A stretch of DNA of 64,000 nt from Toxotes chatareus. Its lineage: Eukaryota > Chordata > Actinopteri > Toxotidae. The stretch is from assembly GCA_016801885.1 (NCBI GenBank), contig CM028897.1, forward strand, positions 11,284,501-11,348,500. Direction: 5' to 3'. The notes beneath the pieces were generated by a model, which was given only the letters and a program-made list of their open reading frames with translations, was not told the origin of the DNA and did no database searches. Positions 12,564 through 25,620 of the stretch are shown here, piece after piece (the first letter of the stretch is position 1; every line of letters begins with the position of its first letter). Both the position numbers and the translations under genes were made by a program.

Positions 12564-13395
12564 CCCCTGTTATGTGCTACATGTGATGAAGGGCAATTCA
12601 GGACAATGTCCAAACATGATTCTCCACACATTGTCTGGAATTCATATGAGAATATGGCTTTAGAGCACTCAACAAGCTTAATAATTCACAGGAAAATTAT
12701 AATTTTTTTTAAGAATCAAAGGTACTGTAGTTCCATACAGATTTCAGATCATTTCAAAAAAGAGGATGGAAACAGTAATCGTCATCTGCATCGCATGTGC
12801 CCCAGCCTGGGCCTCTTCTGCTGACCGCACTGATACATCGGGGACACGATATCCATGGCCCACTTTCTCAAAGGCAGCCTGCTCTCTCTCCACCGCTGAG
12901 CATCTGAAGGCCAAAGTCTATCTTAGCATCAGCATGCCACGGGCAAAGTGGATCAATCACAGTTTTATTATGATGAGTGAGTTAGGGTAGGTGTGTAGAG
13001 AAGTAAATGGCACTACATTATGCAGCGCCATAACTTTTCACAACTGGAGGCAGCCGCAAGAGGCTAGCAGCCCAACAAGATGTTTACATAAACAGAAAGG
13101 GGAGGATGCTGACTGTGTAGATTTCATGGTGTACGTGGGTGTGTGCGACTTGCCGTAACACAATGAGTTGTGCTGTGTATCTATAGAAATTGACATATGT
13201 GTGCTTTCTGGTGTTTTTAGATTAGATTAGATTATTTTTCTTTTACTATAACCAGTTTATGTGTGTCTCCGAATGTGGACGTTTACAGATGTGTCTGTGC
13301 GCATGTCGTCTGATTTTGGTGCAGTGGCGTAACGGAATGCTGGACTGAGGACGAGACTATGATCAGCAGTTGCTGTGACAATGGAGCCCCAGTGG

Positions 13396-13720
13396 TCACA
13401 GGGACAGAGGAGTGCGAAGGGAGGAGGAGGAGGAGGAGAGAGTAAGAACAGGATGGGGGAAGGGGTAGAGTCTGCTGGAGGAATCAGTGATGGGGAAAAT
13501 GGATGGAGGGGAGGGGGGCATTAATGGCCCGCAGACACAGCTGGCTGCAGACACCCAAGGACAGAGAGACAGAAAGAGTGAGAGACAGGCAAAAAGAGAG
13601 AGATGGAGGGAGTGACAGTTACGAGGCAGGGGTTTGGGGGTAAAGATGATAAAAATAGAGGAAGAGAGGGAGTGCAACAGAGGCGTCTCGTCATCAGAAC
13701 AGACGAGGGATGGAGGGAGG
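13396..13720. repeat. Purine-rich low-complexity block
   Basis: The plus strand is mostly G and A, including GGAGGAGGAGGAGGAG, GAGAGAC and GGGGAGGGG words. Confidence 0.75.
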
Positions 13721-13771
13721 GAAGGTTATTTTCTTGTCATGCTTTTTGCATCTGTTCGCCCACCATGGCAA

Positions 13772-13773
13772 AC

Positions 13774-13796
<23 letters not shown>
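13772..13796. repeat. (CA)n microsatellite
   Basis: Twelve uninterrupted AC units. Confidence 0.95.
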
Positions 13797-13804
<8 letters not shown>

Positions 13805-14409
13805 CATGGGCGCTGCTGCTATGCATGTCAATGAATTATCCATGGAACAATGGTGGCTCTTCACGTTAATGAACATAAACGAAGGGACAAAGATAGAGGG
13901 CTGAGGCTAAAACAGCATGAAATTCTCTTCAGCTGATTGCCTTCAGTTCCAAACATTCATGACAATAATTACCTTTTGATTAGAGGATCGTCAATTATAC
14001 TTCAAAATTTTCCTTGATGATGTATATGAAAGGTCATCGGGTGACGTCATTTCCACTCCTGAATACTTCAGTGATGAAACTCTTCATCAGGAAGCGTTCC
14101 CATACCTCAGTATTTCGTACATTTCCCATAACCCCCAGAATCTCTCACCATTAGCACCTCAGCTGTTAACCTTGACGATGACATTATGCACGATGAATAT
14201 ATTAACAGGGAAAAGGTGGTCTGTGTATGTGTGTGTGCGTGCACCAATGAGCATGTGGCTGCTTGAATGAGACAGGAATATGCAATCATGCGTCATCCCG
14301 AAAGTGAGATAGAGGGGCGAAAAGGGGAAGAGTGATAAAAAAGGAACAGACCCAATAATGAAGTGTAATGGGGGTGAGGGTAGCATGCTGAAAAGGGAGA
14401 AGATTGGTG

Positions 14410-14770
14410 TTAGACTAGCAGATGTGAGCTGAAGATGGAAAAAGGCGGAAGGGGAAAGGGGAGGAAGAGAAAGAGGCAGGAGGGAGGGAGGGAGGGAGGA
14501 GGTGGGTTAAAGGATGTTGACAGAGCAGCGAAGAGAATGATGGAAAGACTGAAACAGAGAGCTGAGACACACTGTGAGAGAGATGTCTGTGCACACCAGC
14601 GAGAGGAAGAGAGAGAAGAAAGAGTTGGAGGAAGAGAGGAAGAGCATAAAAGGTTAAAGAAAGTGGAGCTGGGGAGAGAAAGATGGGTAGCGGAAGAGGC
14701 AGAGGGAAACAGTGAAAGATGGAGGCACTGAGAGATGGGGTAACTCAGAGGGGGAGGGGAGGGAAAGCAG
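14410..14770. repeat. Purine-rich low-complexity block
   Basis: About 360 bp of G and A on the plus strand, including four GGGA units near 14,483. The block makes a highly charged Glu/Arg/Lys frame on the plus strand and a Ser/Pro/Leu frame on the minus strand. Neither has the character of a real protein. Confidence 0.8.
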
Positions 14771-14930
14771 AATGCTATATTGAAAGATGGAGCTTTTAAA
14801 GGGAAGACGTGGAGGTACAGGGGTGGTTGAGACAAGGGGTGGAGAGGGGTGATGTCAGGAGAAGGACATGTGGAAGGTTGAGAAGGTATCTGATTTCTTT
14901 CCCTTGTACATGACGCAGCGTTCATCAAGT

Positions 14931-16500
14931 AGCAACAAAATAAAAAAGAAAAGAAGAATTACTACTGCTGTAGAATTACTTACTCATCTTTAGGGATAAA
15001 AAAAAAAAGCTTTATTCCACATTTTTCTTAGCATCAACACATCCTGAGAACAAAACCATCACTTATTGGACAAAAGTCACAAAAACCTCCTGTTATTCCA
15101 CCATGGTTACCCCTACTGCTAACCCTGCCTTATAATATCATTTAAATTGGCTTAAATCATGGTCCATATATATTTTTGATTACATAGCTTTTTAAAAACT
15201 GTTTACAGATAATTGTATAAGTGTAAAGACTTAATTTTATTTAGATGTAACTGCCAGTGATGGTGACTTTACCAACATTTTGCCATTTTCCATTTCTGTA
15301 GTTCTTTGCAACATGTAGGAGATATTGTCGCTTTCAGAAATTTACATCTCCAACAATGATATGAACTCAGCCCACTTGGTCCCAGAACCCAGAACCCAGC
15401 CCACTTGGTCCTACTATTGTAGCACTTTTAACGGGCAATGTGTAAGAATTGGCCAACTGTTCCTAAATACTCCAAACAAATAGGGGCAGCATATTAACAG
15501 AAGGTTGGGGTGTCCACCCCTAGCCTAAGAAACACAGAAATGCACTCTGTGTTCGCTCCTCCTCCCTTCCCCCTCCCCTGTGCCATAGACTGGCTTTCGA
15601 GCGTACTGGGACAAATCCTGGTGGGCTGTCGCATCAGTGGGCCGGTGGACCGTCAAAAAATCCATATAGTTTTTACCGGCCCTCTCTGTGTACCTGTCAT
15701 TTGTTGTTCAATGTAATGAAGGAATGAATGTCACCCACTGCGTTGCTGTGGCTCACTGATTTGTTTTTAATAGTTTTTGGGAGTAAGTTACTTTAAGAAA
15801 AATATAGAACATTTCCAGCCTTGTCCTTTAAACATACATCCGATGCACTTTCTCATCTGTGTTTCAGTTTGTGTGAAAGCTCAGTATGTGCTTTTATTAT
15901 GTGTGTGTGTGTGTGTGTGTGTTGGTGGGTGTCAAACCACATGAATAAATATGGCCACGGAGATAGCCCAGGGTTTGTTGACTGCTCTGATGTTTAAATT
16001 TGTGCTGTGGTTTCTCCCAGCAAAGCCTGTGACTCACTCTCTGATACAAGCTAACACGCTAAAAGCAACACAGGGTCAACACTAACCTATTCTAATTTAG
16101 AGCTGGGGGGAAAACTGCTTAGGTAGCTGTGAATTGTTGCCAGCCTTAGCTAATTCCACCACCCAGATGACTAGGCTAGTTGTTTTTCAAGAAGATCGAT
16201 GTGTGCAAGAGTGTTAGATGGCACTTCATGCTAATAACATCGACACAGATTTTGATATTAGCCAGCTAGGCTAATGCATTCCGCGCTGCTTGTCTGTTAT
16301 CCAGCCAAGATAAGTGTGTAGCATCCTGTCTGACTCACCGAGATCTCATTACAGATCTCTCTGGCCGTACAGACCCCTGTCACTGGCTTCCCCTCCCTCC
16401 ATCCATCCATCCTTCACTCCATCCGTCGCTTGTCTCATCCATCTCTCTCTTCACTCTTTGCCCCTCTTCTATCCTGGTCTTTTTAGTATGCATTGCTATG
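14931..16500. other. Non-coding AT-balanced DNA
   Basis: No gene is supported. A GT run lies at 15,899-15,922, a short local duplication of CAGCCCACTTGGTCC lies near 15,368-15,410, and a CATC run lies at 16,393-16,413. Part of 15,420-15,790 may be a dispersed repeat, but no ends are visible. Confidence 0.65.
15899..15922. repeat. (GT)n microsatellite
   Basis: About 12 GT units. Confidence 0.95.
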
Positions 16501-16544
16501 TAGCCTATGGCTGCAGGTGAGAGTCAATGCTTATGCATGAGTCC

Positions 16545-16548
<4 letters not shown>

Positions 16549-16599
<51 letters not shown>
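16549..16599. repeat. (GT)n microsatellite
   Basis: About 25 uninterrupted GT units, among the longest pure GT runs in the window. Confidence 0.97.
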
Positions 16600-16725
16600 G
16601 GCATGGGTGTGTGAGCACGCATGTGTTGGCAGAGTGTGTATGCATGTAAATCCAGGCTTGTGTGAGTGTTTCTCCGTCGTGAGGAGAGACACGGTTGAGT
16701 GAATTGGAACTTGATCTTGATTTTT

Positions 16726-16759
16726 TTTGTGCCTGCATGCATGTGCATGCAGGCACAAA
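16726..16759. other. Perfect 16-bp inverted repeat with 2-nt loop
   Basis: TTTGTGCCTGCATGCA at 16,726-16,741 is followed after two bases by its exact reverse complement, TGCATGCAGGCACAAA, at 16,744-16,759. It is a near-perfect palindrome able to form a cruciform. The alternating GCATGCATG core also favours unusual DNA geometry. Confidence 0.9.
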
Positions 16760-19424
16760 CATGAGAGCAAATGCAAACTCACACACACACACGCTTTATT
16801 GTGGCATTAAAGAGGGCTTCTGTGAAGCCCAGCTGTGCTTTGCGCATGTTTTCCTGTATGTGTTTATGCATGTTTGTGTTTTTGTGAGTGTGTATACGTG
16901 CGTGCACGTGTGTGATTGATTACTGTTCTTACTCTCTCCCAGGTGCTTCTACTATTCAACAGCCTTCATCTTTCCTTTTTCTTTCGTTCCTTCTTTGTGT
17001 AAAAGAACAACACACATGGTTTTATCTCCACAAAAGAGATGATAGGTATAATAAAGCAATATTAAAGCACAGAATGGCCTGGCAACTCCATTTGCTGCAT
17101 TCATTATGTTTTGCTCACCACGGTGGAAATACATGAAAGTGAGATAATTGATGATATCGAATTATAATTTAATTTCAAATTTTGGCTCAGGCTTATCACT
17201 CATCTGAGCCTCAGGTGACTTTGTGTTTTGTGTGGGAGCATGTGAATATGTGTGTGTGTGCTTCTGTGCTCTCATCCTGGCTACCATGGCTACAGTTAGG
17301 TCAGTCGATAGACATCTGAGTGAGAGGTTGTTAGCATCTCCCTCATGTTTTCTCTGCAGGAGAACATTAGCAATTAGCCAGATCCCGACTCTGTGTGACT
17401 CAACAGCACACCTTGGGATGTGGATATCATCTAAATCACAAGCCAACGTGAAGTCCATCCCTGACGTCTGTCCCGTGATTATTTTGTTTATATATTTTTT
17501 CACTAGGTTTTGTTCTTTGTGTGGAAGAGTTTTGTTAGTTGTTACCATTTGATGTGTGTTTGACGTCTGAGGTGTGTGTGTGCATGTGTGTGCATATGTG
17601 TGTGTGTATCCAAGGTGATGGGCCAGCTCTGACAATAACACTCTGATAAAAAAAATCTCTTCTGCCCCCGCACTACACCCACCTCCGCAATGCCGCAACC
17701 TCTTTCTCAGAGACACAGAGAGAGGAGAGGAGAAAAGCAAATGGAAAGAGAGAGAGATAAGAGAAGGAAAGCAAACAGAGATAGAACAGAGGATGAAAAG
17801 CAGAGGGATACTGAGCGGCAAACAAAAATAGCGATGGAGGAAGAGAAACAGTAGGAAAACAAACTGAAGGGGCGTCAAACAGACAGAGCGGCTCCATTAT
17901 CACACTGAACACTGCTTTTGACTTTGTCTGCCATCCACATACCAATGCATATTGTTAAGCCCCCCCTCCCCCTTTCAACCACCAGCCCTCCTCTCACCAA
18001 AGCAACGGCCCATTGTCTTTGCCCGTCAGCATGCCAGTGTGCCCACCGTACTCAGATTTGGCATCGGGCCTGTGCCCACTTTCAGATCGAACAAGCAGAG
18101 CGCCGTTCATTCACTTCACTGCCTGCCTTCCTGGCTGTGTGGCACTGGTTGCTATGGAAGCTAATTCACAGGCAGAGAACTCAATTTGTGTCCATAGCAT
18201 GGAGGTGGAGTCAAGCAAAACATACGCACACATGCAGGCACGCACACGTGCATGTAAACAGACATGCACATGCATCCTAGCAACAACACTGAATACAGGG
18301 TATGGCTAGTGCTCTCAGTGGGGGACTTGCGAGGGGATGCGACATCTTTTCACGTCCTTTGGTCCCTCCCACAAAATCGGTCACATTACCATCATAGAAA
18401 TAAAGATATTGCAGTACTGCGCTGTAACTGGTTTGTGAGACGACAGGTCAAAGTTCAAAGAAAGATAATTATGTATTTATGTGTAAGAGGAATGTTTCGG
18501 CACCTGAGTTATGCAGCTCACTTACCGTAAACCTGCCTGGAGGATGGATGCATGCACCTTAGCTTTAATTCCATGTTTATCTGTTCAATGCCATGTGGGG
18601 AACTAAAGAGGTTTAGCAATATGACTTTGTAATAAATCGATTGATGGAAATAAGTGTTTCAAAAAGGGTTAAATGTTTTATTTGTAGGTTTTAAGGTAAC
18701 ATGAAAGATCCCATGACCACTAAGTTATTCCTTAATACAGATGAATGTTAATGTTGTGCGTGTAGTTTCAGTATATTATGGGCAATGAAATCCTCTCAGG
18801 CAGAGAGGCAGTTAACTGTGCCCTAGGTTCTCTCCCCAGGGAGTCTCTTCTCTCCTAACCCACATCCAGAAACAAAAAACACACATAAAGGAGATGGCAC
18901 CAAAATAGCCACACAGATATTTTCACATGTGCACTAATACTCTCAGCATACAGCACATACACTCACACCCTCTCTTCCTGCACTCATGTCTGACTCCTCA
19001 TTGTGCTTACACAGACATATGTCCTGTCTTGTTTCTTAATACAACACGGCTCTCTTAGGGTCATGGGGTTCTTCTGTCTGTCTCTAAGTCTCTTTGTCTT
19101 TCTTATGTCTCAACGGTGGTGTTTTATCATTACTAATGTGGCAGTTGCAGCAGTGATAACATCAGCAGCATCATTGTCACAGTGGTAGAAAAACAAAACC
19201 AAACCCTGTTTATCTTAATCGGCATGCGGATGCTTTTTCAGGCTATGGCTATGATTGGGTAAGTATATGAAAGTGTGTGTTTTTATATCACGACAGAGGA
19301 TACATTCTGGAACATTTTTCCCGCTCGGTTCCTCTGTGTGTGTGTCTCTCTCTCTGTCTCTTATCTCGCTTCTTCTCAACCTTTCTCTCCGCATTATGTA
19401 ACTCCAGCAGCTGTTTGAAGGCAC

Positions 19425-19439
19425 GGGGGGGGGGGGGGG
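19425..19439. repeat. G15 homopolymer followed by GGGTA repeats
   Basis: Fifteen consecutive G, then about three GTAGGTGG-type units to 19,458. The stretch is G-rich enough to fold as a quadruplex, and its length is likely to vary. Confidence 0.9.
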
Positions 19440-20481
19440 TAGGTGGGTAGGTGGGTAGAAAACTTTTCAAAGTACTGTTGTTGCAGCGTGATCAGAACAC
19501 AGGAGAGATGCTGGTGACAGTTTCTGGTTCCATTACAATTCTTGACAATTGCCTGGTCCCATCACATGCACTTCCTCTGCGCTCTAATTGTTGTTATTTC
19601 CACCTCTCTGTTTCTCATATTTCTCACACAAACATACAGAACAACAATACCCATCTTTGACTTTAGGTTCCTTCTTAATTTTTCTGTTCCCTGATCTGTC
19701 TTTCTCTCCCTCTGCATTTCCCCGATCCCTGCTTTCCAGTCTTTGCTGCCTTCACCTCATCTCCTCTTGATTTCTCGATCTGCCTCTCTGCCTTTACCTT
19801 CACTCCTTCCAGTGATTTTTATCTCTCTCCTGCCTCAAATCTTTCTTCTCCCTTTGCCTAATTTGTTTCCTGTCCCTGTCATTCACTCTCTTTCTCTCTG
19901 GCAGACAACTAAACAGCAGTGGGACAGGCTTTACTTAACAAGTCACTCATTTAGCTGAATGCACACACACCTACACAAAAATACACACTTGAGTCTGTTA
20001 AAGCACAACCTGACTAAAATTATGACCTTGCTTGCTGGCTGTAGTGCTGAACAGCTGTACAGGCGAATAAAACTGTGCTCCACAATTGCACACTCACCCA
20101 AAAAACTTTAATAATAATAAACATATATCATACACCATATGCTTGTAAGACAGAGGGTGCGAGTGAACTCACTGTACTCAGGAGCAAAATCACTCCTCTC
20201 CATGCTGATGCTGAGTGGAAGCCCTGATTATGCATTTCTTCAGCGTCACTGGTGCACATATACACAACACCGTTGGTTTGTGTGCTTGACAAACGGATAC
20301 CTGTATGTGTTATTTCTCGCTGGAGCAGATGTGTGATTTTTTGCTTTGAATATTTAGCAATTGCCCTGCAAGTGTATTCTGCTAACAAGCTGTCAAGAAT
20401 AAACACGATTTCACAGAAAGCATTCGCCCACAGCTACGTATGAAGCTTCTGTATGGCTTCATACTCGCACGTACTGTACCG

Positions 20482-20513
20482 AACATATCATGCTTTTAGA
20501 AGCATGATATGTT
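20482..20513. other. Perfect 14-bp inverted repeat with 4-nt loop
   Basis: AACATATCATGCTT, loop TTAG, then AAGCATGATATGTT: every position pairs. The stem is mixed-sequence, not low-complexity, and is compact enough to fold as RNA or to act as a binding dyad. Confidence 0.9.
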
Positions 20514-20835
20514 AGGCTCTAATAAGGCGCGTTTGATCGAATGATCATCCGTGATGAAAGATGACCCCCACCACCCTTGTTCCCCCCTTTTTCGCCTGTC
20601 AGCAACACCATTGCAAAGCAGTACTTTGTTGCAGTAACACTGGGATGGGAGGATGGAGTGCAGAGAAGAGGAGAGAAGAGAAGAGAGAGGAAGGCAGGAT
20701 AAGACAGATGACGAGAGGACAGAGGAGAAAAAAGATGAGAGACATGAAGGACAGTTGATGAACTGCACAGAGCTGGACAGCAGCCAGATCCTTTTAATGA
20801 GCAAAGTGCTGCACCCAACACCTTGCACCTAATTA

Positions 20836-20892
20836 CACACACACACTCTCTCTCTCTCTCTCTCTCTCTCATACACACACACACACACACAC
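20836..20892. repeat. Compound (CA)(CT)(CA) microsatellite
   Basis: CA units, then about 13 CT units, then CA units, in direct succession. Confidence 0.95.
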
Positions 20893-21980
20893 TATTACAG
20901 GAACCTTATTTTTGCCTTCTCCACTCTGCAGCATCCCGCCATCCAGCACTAAGTACTCCCTCCAGATCAAACAAGCAGCACACAGTAACCAGCATACAGA
21001 TGAGCCTTTCCTCTTCTCTCTTCCTCTCTACCCCCTCCTCCTCTCTCTCATCACAACCTCTGTCTTTTCTTCCCTGCAGTAACCCCTCGCTCTTCCTCTC
21101 CGCCGTCCCCCTGCACCCCCCACCCCCCTATCTCTCTCTCTGATGTTCCTTGCTCTCATGGAGGGGAATACATCAGTCCTCACTAGACAAACACACTGCA
21201 CTGACACTGTCCCGACTAGTCCAATAAAAACATATTACCTGCAAACTGCATTAGGACCATGCGTAGACACACACATACAGACATGTATGGACATACACAC
21301 ACGCATGTACACACGCGCACACACACGCACACAGCTGTGCATGCGAGGAGCTACTGTGTGTAATCAGATCTAGGTTAGCAGCCGTGGTGTACTGTTCACT
21401 GGAACAGCATGTACCCGCCCTCTCGCACTGCACTCAAGCTGAGCTCCTGTAAAATATGCTGTGTATGTGTGTGTGTTTGTATGATGCACATGAAGATGGA
21501 AGCTAGGTATTTACACTTGTCTATACGTGTGTGTTTTTGATGAGTGTGTGTGGAAGAAAGATGAGAGAGAATTACTTTTGTATTTTTGGTCTGTGTTTTT
21601 ATTTGTATTTTACACTAGTTTACACTTTTGTGAGCACGTGTGTGTTCTCTGTGTGTGTGCTTTATGTAGCAGATGATGTAGAGTGATCTGTGCAGGTATT
21701 AGAGAAGGTGAAAACGTAGACACTCATAACCTTTAGACAAAAAGGAGAGCGGTCTGCCGCCAGAGAGCGTGTTATTTTTCATGAACACATGGGTCACGGT
21801 GGGATTATACGAATGACACCATGCCTGCTTGCCATGTTTATTCATGTTTTTGGACAATATGTGTTTTGAATGGAGTCATTGTACTGTCCATATTTTGGGG
21901 CAAGTACCTTAACCTTGTAACAGCTGAGCCAAGTTCCAGCTCTTGTTTGAAACAGATCAAACATCAGGTTATTTCTCCCT

Positions 21981-22260
21981 ATCCTCTGATACGATCCATA
22001 GCATCTCCTGAAGAAGTGGGGCATACTGGTCGCTGTTGTCATGGTTACAGCAATAAACATGTGAAATGTGGAACGGGCACAGTTTGGTTAGGTTTAGGCA
22101 CAAAAACTGCTTTAGGAAAACTTTAGGAAAAGATTGTGGTTTGGGTTAAAATAAGTGCTTCCTTAAAGTTTTTTTTGTCGTCATGGTTACAATAATAAAC
22201 ACTGTGTTAAGGCTGTGGTGCTGTTGTGGATTAAAAAAAAAAGTTGTTAGTGGTTTTACT
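21981..22260. mobile_element. Probable teleost dispersed repeat
   Basis: It contains GGTTAGGTTTAGGCACAAAA, then GGAAAAGATTGTGGTTTGGG and TTAAAATAAGTGCTTCC. I recall these words as an abundant interspersed repeat in perch-like fishes. GTCATGGTTACA occurs twice, about 145 bp apart (near 22,037 and 22,180). No coding capacity. The identification is from memory. Confidence 0.5.
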
Positions 22261-22279
22261 TGGTTAAATGAACAGTGTG

Positions 22280-22545
22280 AAAGTCCAGTGTTTTGCTAGA
22301 TTACCAACTGGGCAACTGACCAGGGCCCCCAGATCTTCAGGGCCCTCGAGAGCCACAGGCCTTTCAGAGTGGAAATGTAATTTTTTGGTTGTATGCATCA
22401 CTGAAGCACGATGGTAAGGGCCGTAAGGTGGCTTTTGCTCTTTTACTCAATCTTGACGTCTTGTCTCCTACATAGACTCATTATACTAAGACTCAACAGG
22501 GGCCCACAGCTTAAGTTTTGCCCCTGTGCAAGTTAATCCGACCCT
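22280..22545. mobile_element. Possible hAT-type non-autonomous repeat remnant
   Basis: GACCAGGGCCCCCAGATC near the left and CAACAGGGGCCCACAGC near the right give a GGGCCC-rich frame with an AT-richer middle. This is reminiscent of some hAT-derived repeats in fish. No target duplication or exact terminal repeat was found, so this is tentative. Confidence 0.3.
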
Positions 22546-23585
22546 GTGTACAAGATGTCTATAAAAGCCACCGTACTGTGTTGATATTAAGCATCCACCA
22601 TGCTGCTGTGGATTCATACAGTTATTGTGAACCTCAACAAAATGCAATGAAGAAATCAGTTAAGATAATTAACAAAAGCCAGGGCAGCAATGATATCAGG
22701 GAAGATTTGCTGCTATTTATAAAAAAGGAAGCAGGGATTGTCATTCAGTATGAATACAAATGGCATGCTATGAGTCATAGGTGGAGTGTCCACATTCATT
22801 AGTAGCTGACTGTGTTTTTGTGTGTGTGTGTGCTTTTAATGACGGTGCTGTGGTCCCATTGCTCCCTACAGCCCTGCTTGTGTTCATGGCACTTCTCTTT
22901 AATGAGGGACAAACATTCTCCCTCTCTGTCTCTATCTCTCTCTCTGTCTGCCTAATAACCCCCCATAGTAAATAACCATGAGCCTCCGGGGCAATTAGGT
23001 GGGCACTTGGGGCTTATAGTGTGGCGCTCGTAAACTCACACACACACTCTCACTGACACACACGCACTTAGACAAACGGAAAGTACGGGGATCTAGTTAA
23101 AAACAGGGCTTTAGTAATTAGAGAAATCGGATATAAACAAAGGACAGATCAATGTAGAGACAGAAAGATTAAAAGCAAGAGGACAACTTGATGTTTTAAG
23201 TCTCTAACAATGATCTTGGCTTGTCCTCTTCTCTCCCTATCTGTCTTTAATCTGTGCTGTTGTTTCCCAGTCTATCATTTTGCTTGTACTGTCAGTTTTT
23301 TTCTCCTCTCCTCTCCTTGACCTCATATATTTGTTTTGGTCTGAGACCGAGAGACAGAGAAGGGAAGGAAGGCAGAGGAAAAGAAAGCAAGAGAGAGACT
23401 CGGAGGGGAGCTTTCACCTTTCATTTCACAACAGCAATGAGTTGCCAATTTCAGTTTGCCCTTTACTGACCATCACACACACCTGCACACACACAATCTC
23501 ATACTGAAACCTGCTCTCCACACGCCTCCCAATCTCCATGATAATCAGCTTCCTTTCATTGTGTTGCATCATACAGGAAGCCCAC

Positions 23586-23607
23586 TGTGTGCGTGCGTGT
23601 GTGTGTG

Positions 23608-23639
<32 letters not shown>
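23586..23639. repeat. (GT)n microsatellite
   Basis: About 26 GT units with three GC interruptions. Confidence 0.96.
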
Positions 23640-24131
23640 AAGGAGAAAAAGTCAGAGAAAAAGGAGAGCAGACTTTTAGACCCGACCCTTGTCTCTGAAG
23701 CAGCAGTTGTGTGTCGAGGTACGCTGAGGTACGTTTCCTTGCCATGCCATGCTGTGCCAAGCCAGTGGGCTGGCTCTCGTCTTATCTGTTTCTGCAAACT
23801 CACAAACATACACACACAACAACCACCACCACAGACACAGTGAAGTATCCACATCACAACCTATGGAAGAGGGATTTATGTACATACGTACAGGGGATAG
23901 ATATAGGTGTCCACGGATACACAGGCCCACACACACACACACACTGTTGTTTTATCCCAGTGCAGCTGTTTACGTGTTGATGGCGGCCATGTCGCAGCAT
24001 TGCTATAGGGGATCAGCCTTTCATCTTCCATTCATATATTCTTCCTTCCCCTCACCTCTTATCACTCCCCCTCTCCTGATCTATCATTCTCTCTTCCTTA
24101 CTCTTTTGTGCACATTGTCTATCTTTCTAGG

Positions 24132-24158
24132 CACACACACACACACACACACACACAC
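24132..24158. repeat. (CA)n microsatellite
   Basis: About 13 CA units. Confidence 0.95.
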
Positions 24159-24602
24159 CGCCTTTCTCTATCTCACCTCTGTTTTCTGTCCCTGACACCT
24201 CTCTACACCCTCTCTGCGTTATCTCTCTCGTTACCCCTCCTCCCTGTTGCACTCTCTCCCTCTCTCTCTCTGTCACATACACACAAACAGACTTTCTCTC
24301 ACAAACACACACACATGAACACATATTGCTGTGTCTGTCTCTTTTGCTGTTTTTTTTTACTCTCTGTCACACCTCTCTCAGCCCTCCTCCCCACCTTCCC
24401 ACCTCCCTCGCTTGCTCTCTCTCACTCTCTCCCTTTCTCTCTCATCCTCTCGTTCCCTCTCCTCAGGGTGAGCGAGGTTGTTGGTAGCATCAGTTTCAGT
24501 CAGCAGTGACACTGCAGTCTCAGTGCATCTTTTAATGGCACTTTTAATGGTAGTAAAGCCGACTCTGAAGTGTGCCTATACAGCGCATTGGACACACAAA
24601 CA

Positions 24603-24642
<40 letters not shown>
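24603..24642. repeat. Compound (CT)(CA) microsatellite
   Basis: About nine CT units joined directly to about eleven CA units. Confidence 0.95.
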
Positions 24643-25353
24643 AATAAGACCAGTATACATCTGTGACATAAAGCAAGTATCCCTGTCCAGCACATATCAC
24701 CTAAATCCATACTAAAAATAGCATATATAAGCTTTAACAGCTATCGTAAGGATGCTGTGTCCCAGGAATGATTATAGATTATAGTTCCTCATACAGCACC
24801 ACATACATATGCAGTGATAGATCCATAAACCACGAGTAAACACAAATTAGAAGGACCAGAATCTATCTTCGTCACTGGTTTCATAAGATCAGTGTCTGTG
24901 TGTGTATGTGTGTAAGTGTGCGTGCATGCGTGTGTGTGCATTTCCGATTTCTCCTTATGCAATAGGCAGAGTAAACAGCGTGCTATGACACATCTTTGCT
25001 CTGACATAGCCTCCCGTTATAGCACTACGTAACACATCCTGAGGCTCAGGATGCTGAACGCAGCTAGGGAAGAAAGAAAAACAACAAACTAAACCACAGG
25101 CAAACACAGAGGTTACAGCTCATGCATCCTCTGCACCTTCTCCATGTGTTTTGCAGGCAGACACAGTATTTGTACTCTTTTTTTTTTGTGCCTGTTGTTT
25201 GGACAGATGCTGGTGGAAAACAGGGTTGAGGCAGGTGTCTGGTTTTGGGGGTGTGTGTTTGTGTTTCTGTGTGTGTGTGTGGGAGGCGAATGTTCTTCCA
25301 CCGAATGAAAATAGAACGCAGTCCCATGAGGGACCCTGCTGTCCTCTATTTGG

Positions 25354-25355
<2 letters not shown>

Positions 25356-25410
<55 letters not shown>

Positions 25411-25423
25411 GCACGCACACACA
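25356..25423. repeat. Long (CA)n microsatellite
   Basis: About 34 CA units, with three GC interruptions only near the right end. It is the longest CA array in the window. Confidence 0.97.
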
Positions 25424-25620
25424 GTTGTACACACAGACAAGCACAGACACACGCCCCCTCTACCATTCCCTCTTGCTCTCACTTCCATCTGCACAGTGCC
25501 TGCTGTCCATCTTGTATCCTGCTATAGAAACAAATGACAGGGAAAAGCATGGTACCTGTGTTAGGGGTAAGCCGTTCTCTCCTCCTTGTGTTGTCCCTCC
25601 AATCCCCCGCTTGTTCAGCT

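Larger units (their letters stand above)
10061..14930. other. Non-coding DNA with purine-rich blocks and microsatellites
   Basis: No gene is supported. CA runs lie at 11,050-11,074 and about 11,190-11,208, a GGAA run at about 11,447-11,463, and purine-rich blocks at 10,900-11,010, 13,396-13,720 and 14,410-14,770. The stretch 11,800-13,380 is mostly ordinary sequence and contains the long hairpin at 12,519-12,563. Confidence 0.7.
16760..21980. other. Non-coding DNA with microsatellites and pyrimidine-rich blocks
   Basis: No gene is supported. The minus-strand open frame over 17,162-17,878 is a chain of CT-rich, CA-rich and unrelated segments. Pyrimidine-rich blocks lie at 19,670-19,880 and 21,000-21,140. 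A G15 run lies at 19,425-19,439, and a perfect hairpin lies at 20,482-20,513. Confidence 0.7.
22546..25600. other. Non-coding DNA with dense microsatellites
   Basis: No gene is supported. Between the repeats lie purine-rich (23,340-23,410) and pyrimidine-rich (24,030-24,480) stretches. Confidence 0.7.

Noticed and set aside
17162..17878. 238-codon minus-strand open frame
   Set aside because: The sequence is a chain of CT-derived, CA-derived and unrelated parts. Its Leu/Phe/Ser-rich start is a purine block read backwards, not a signal peptide.
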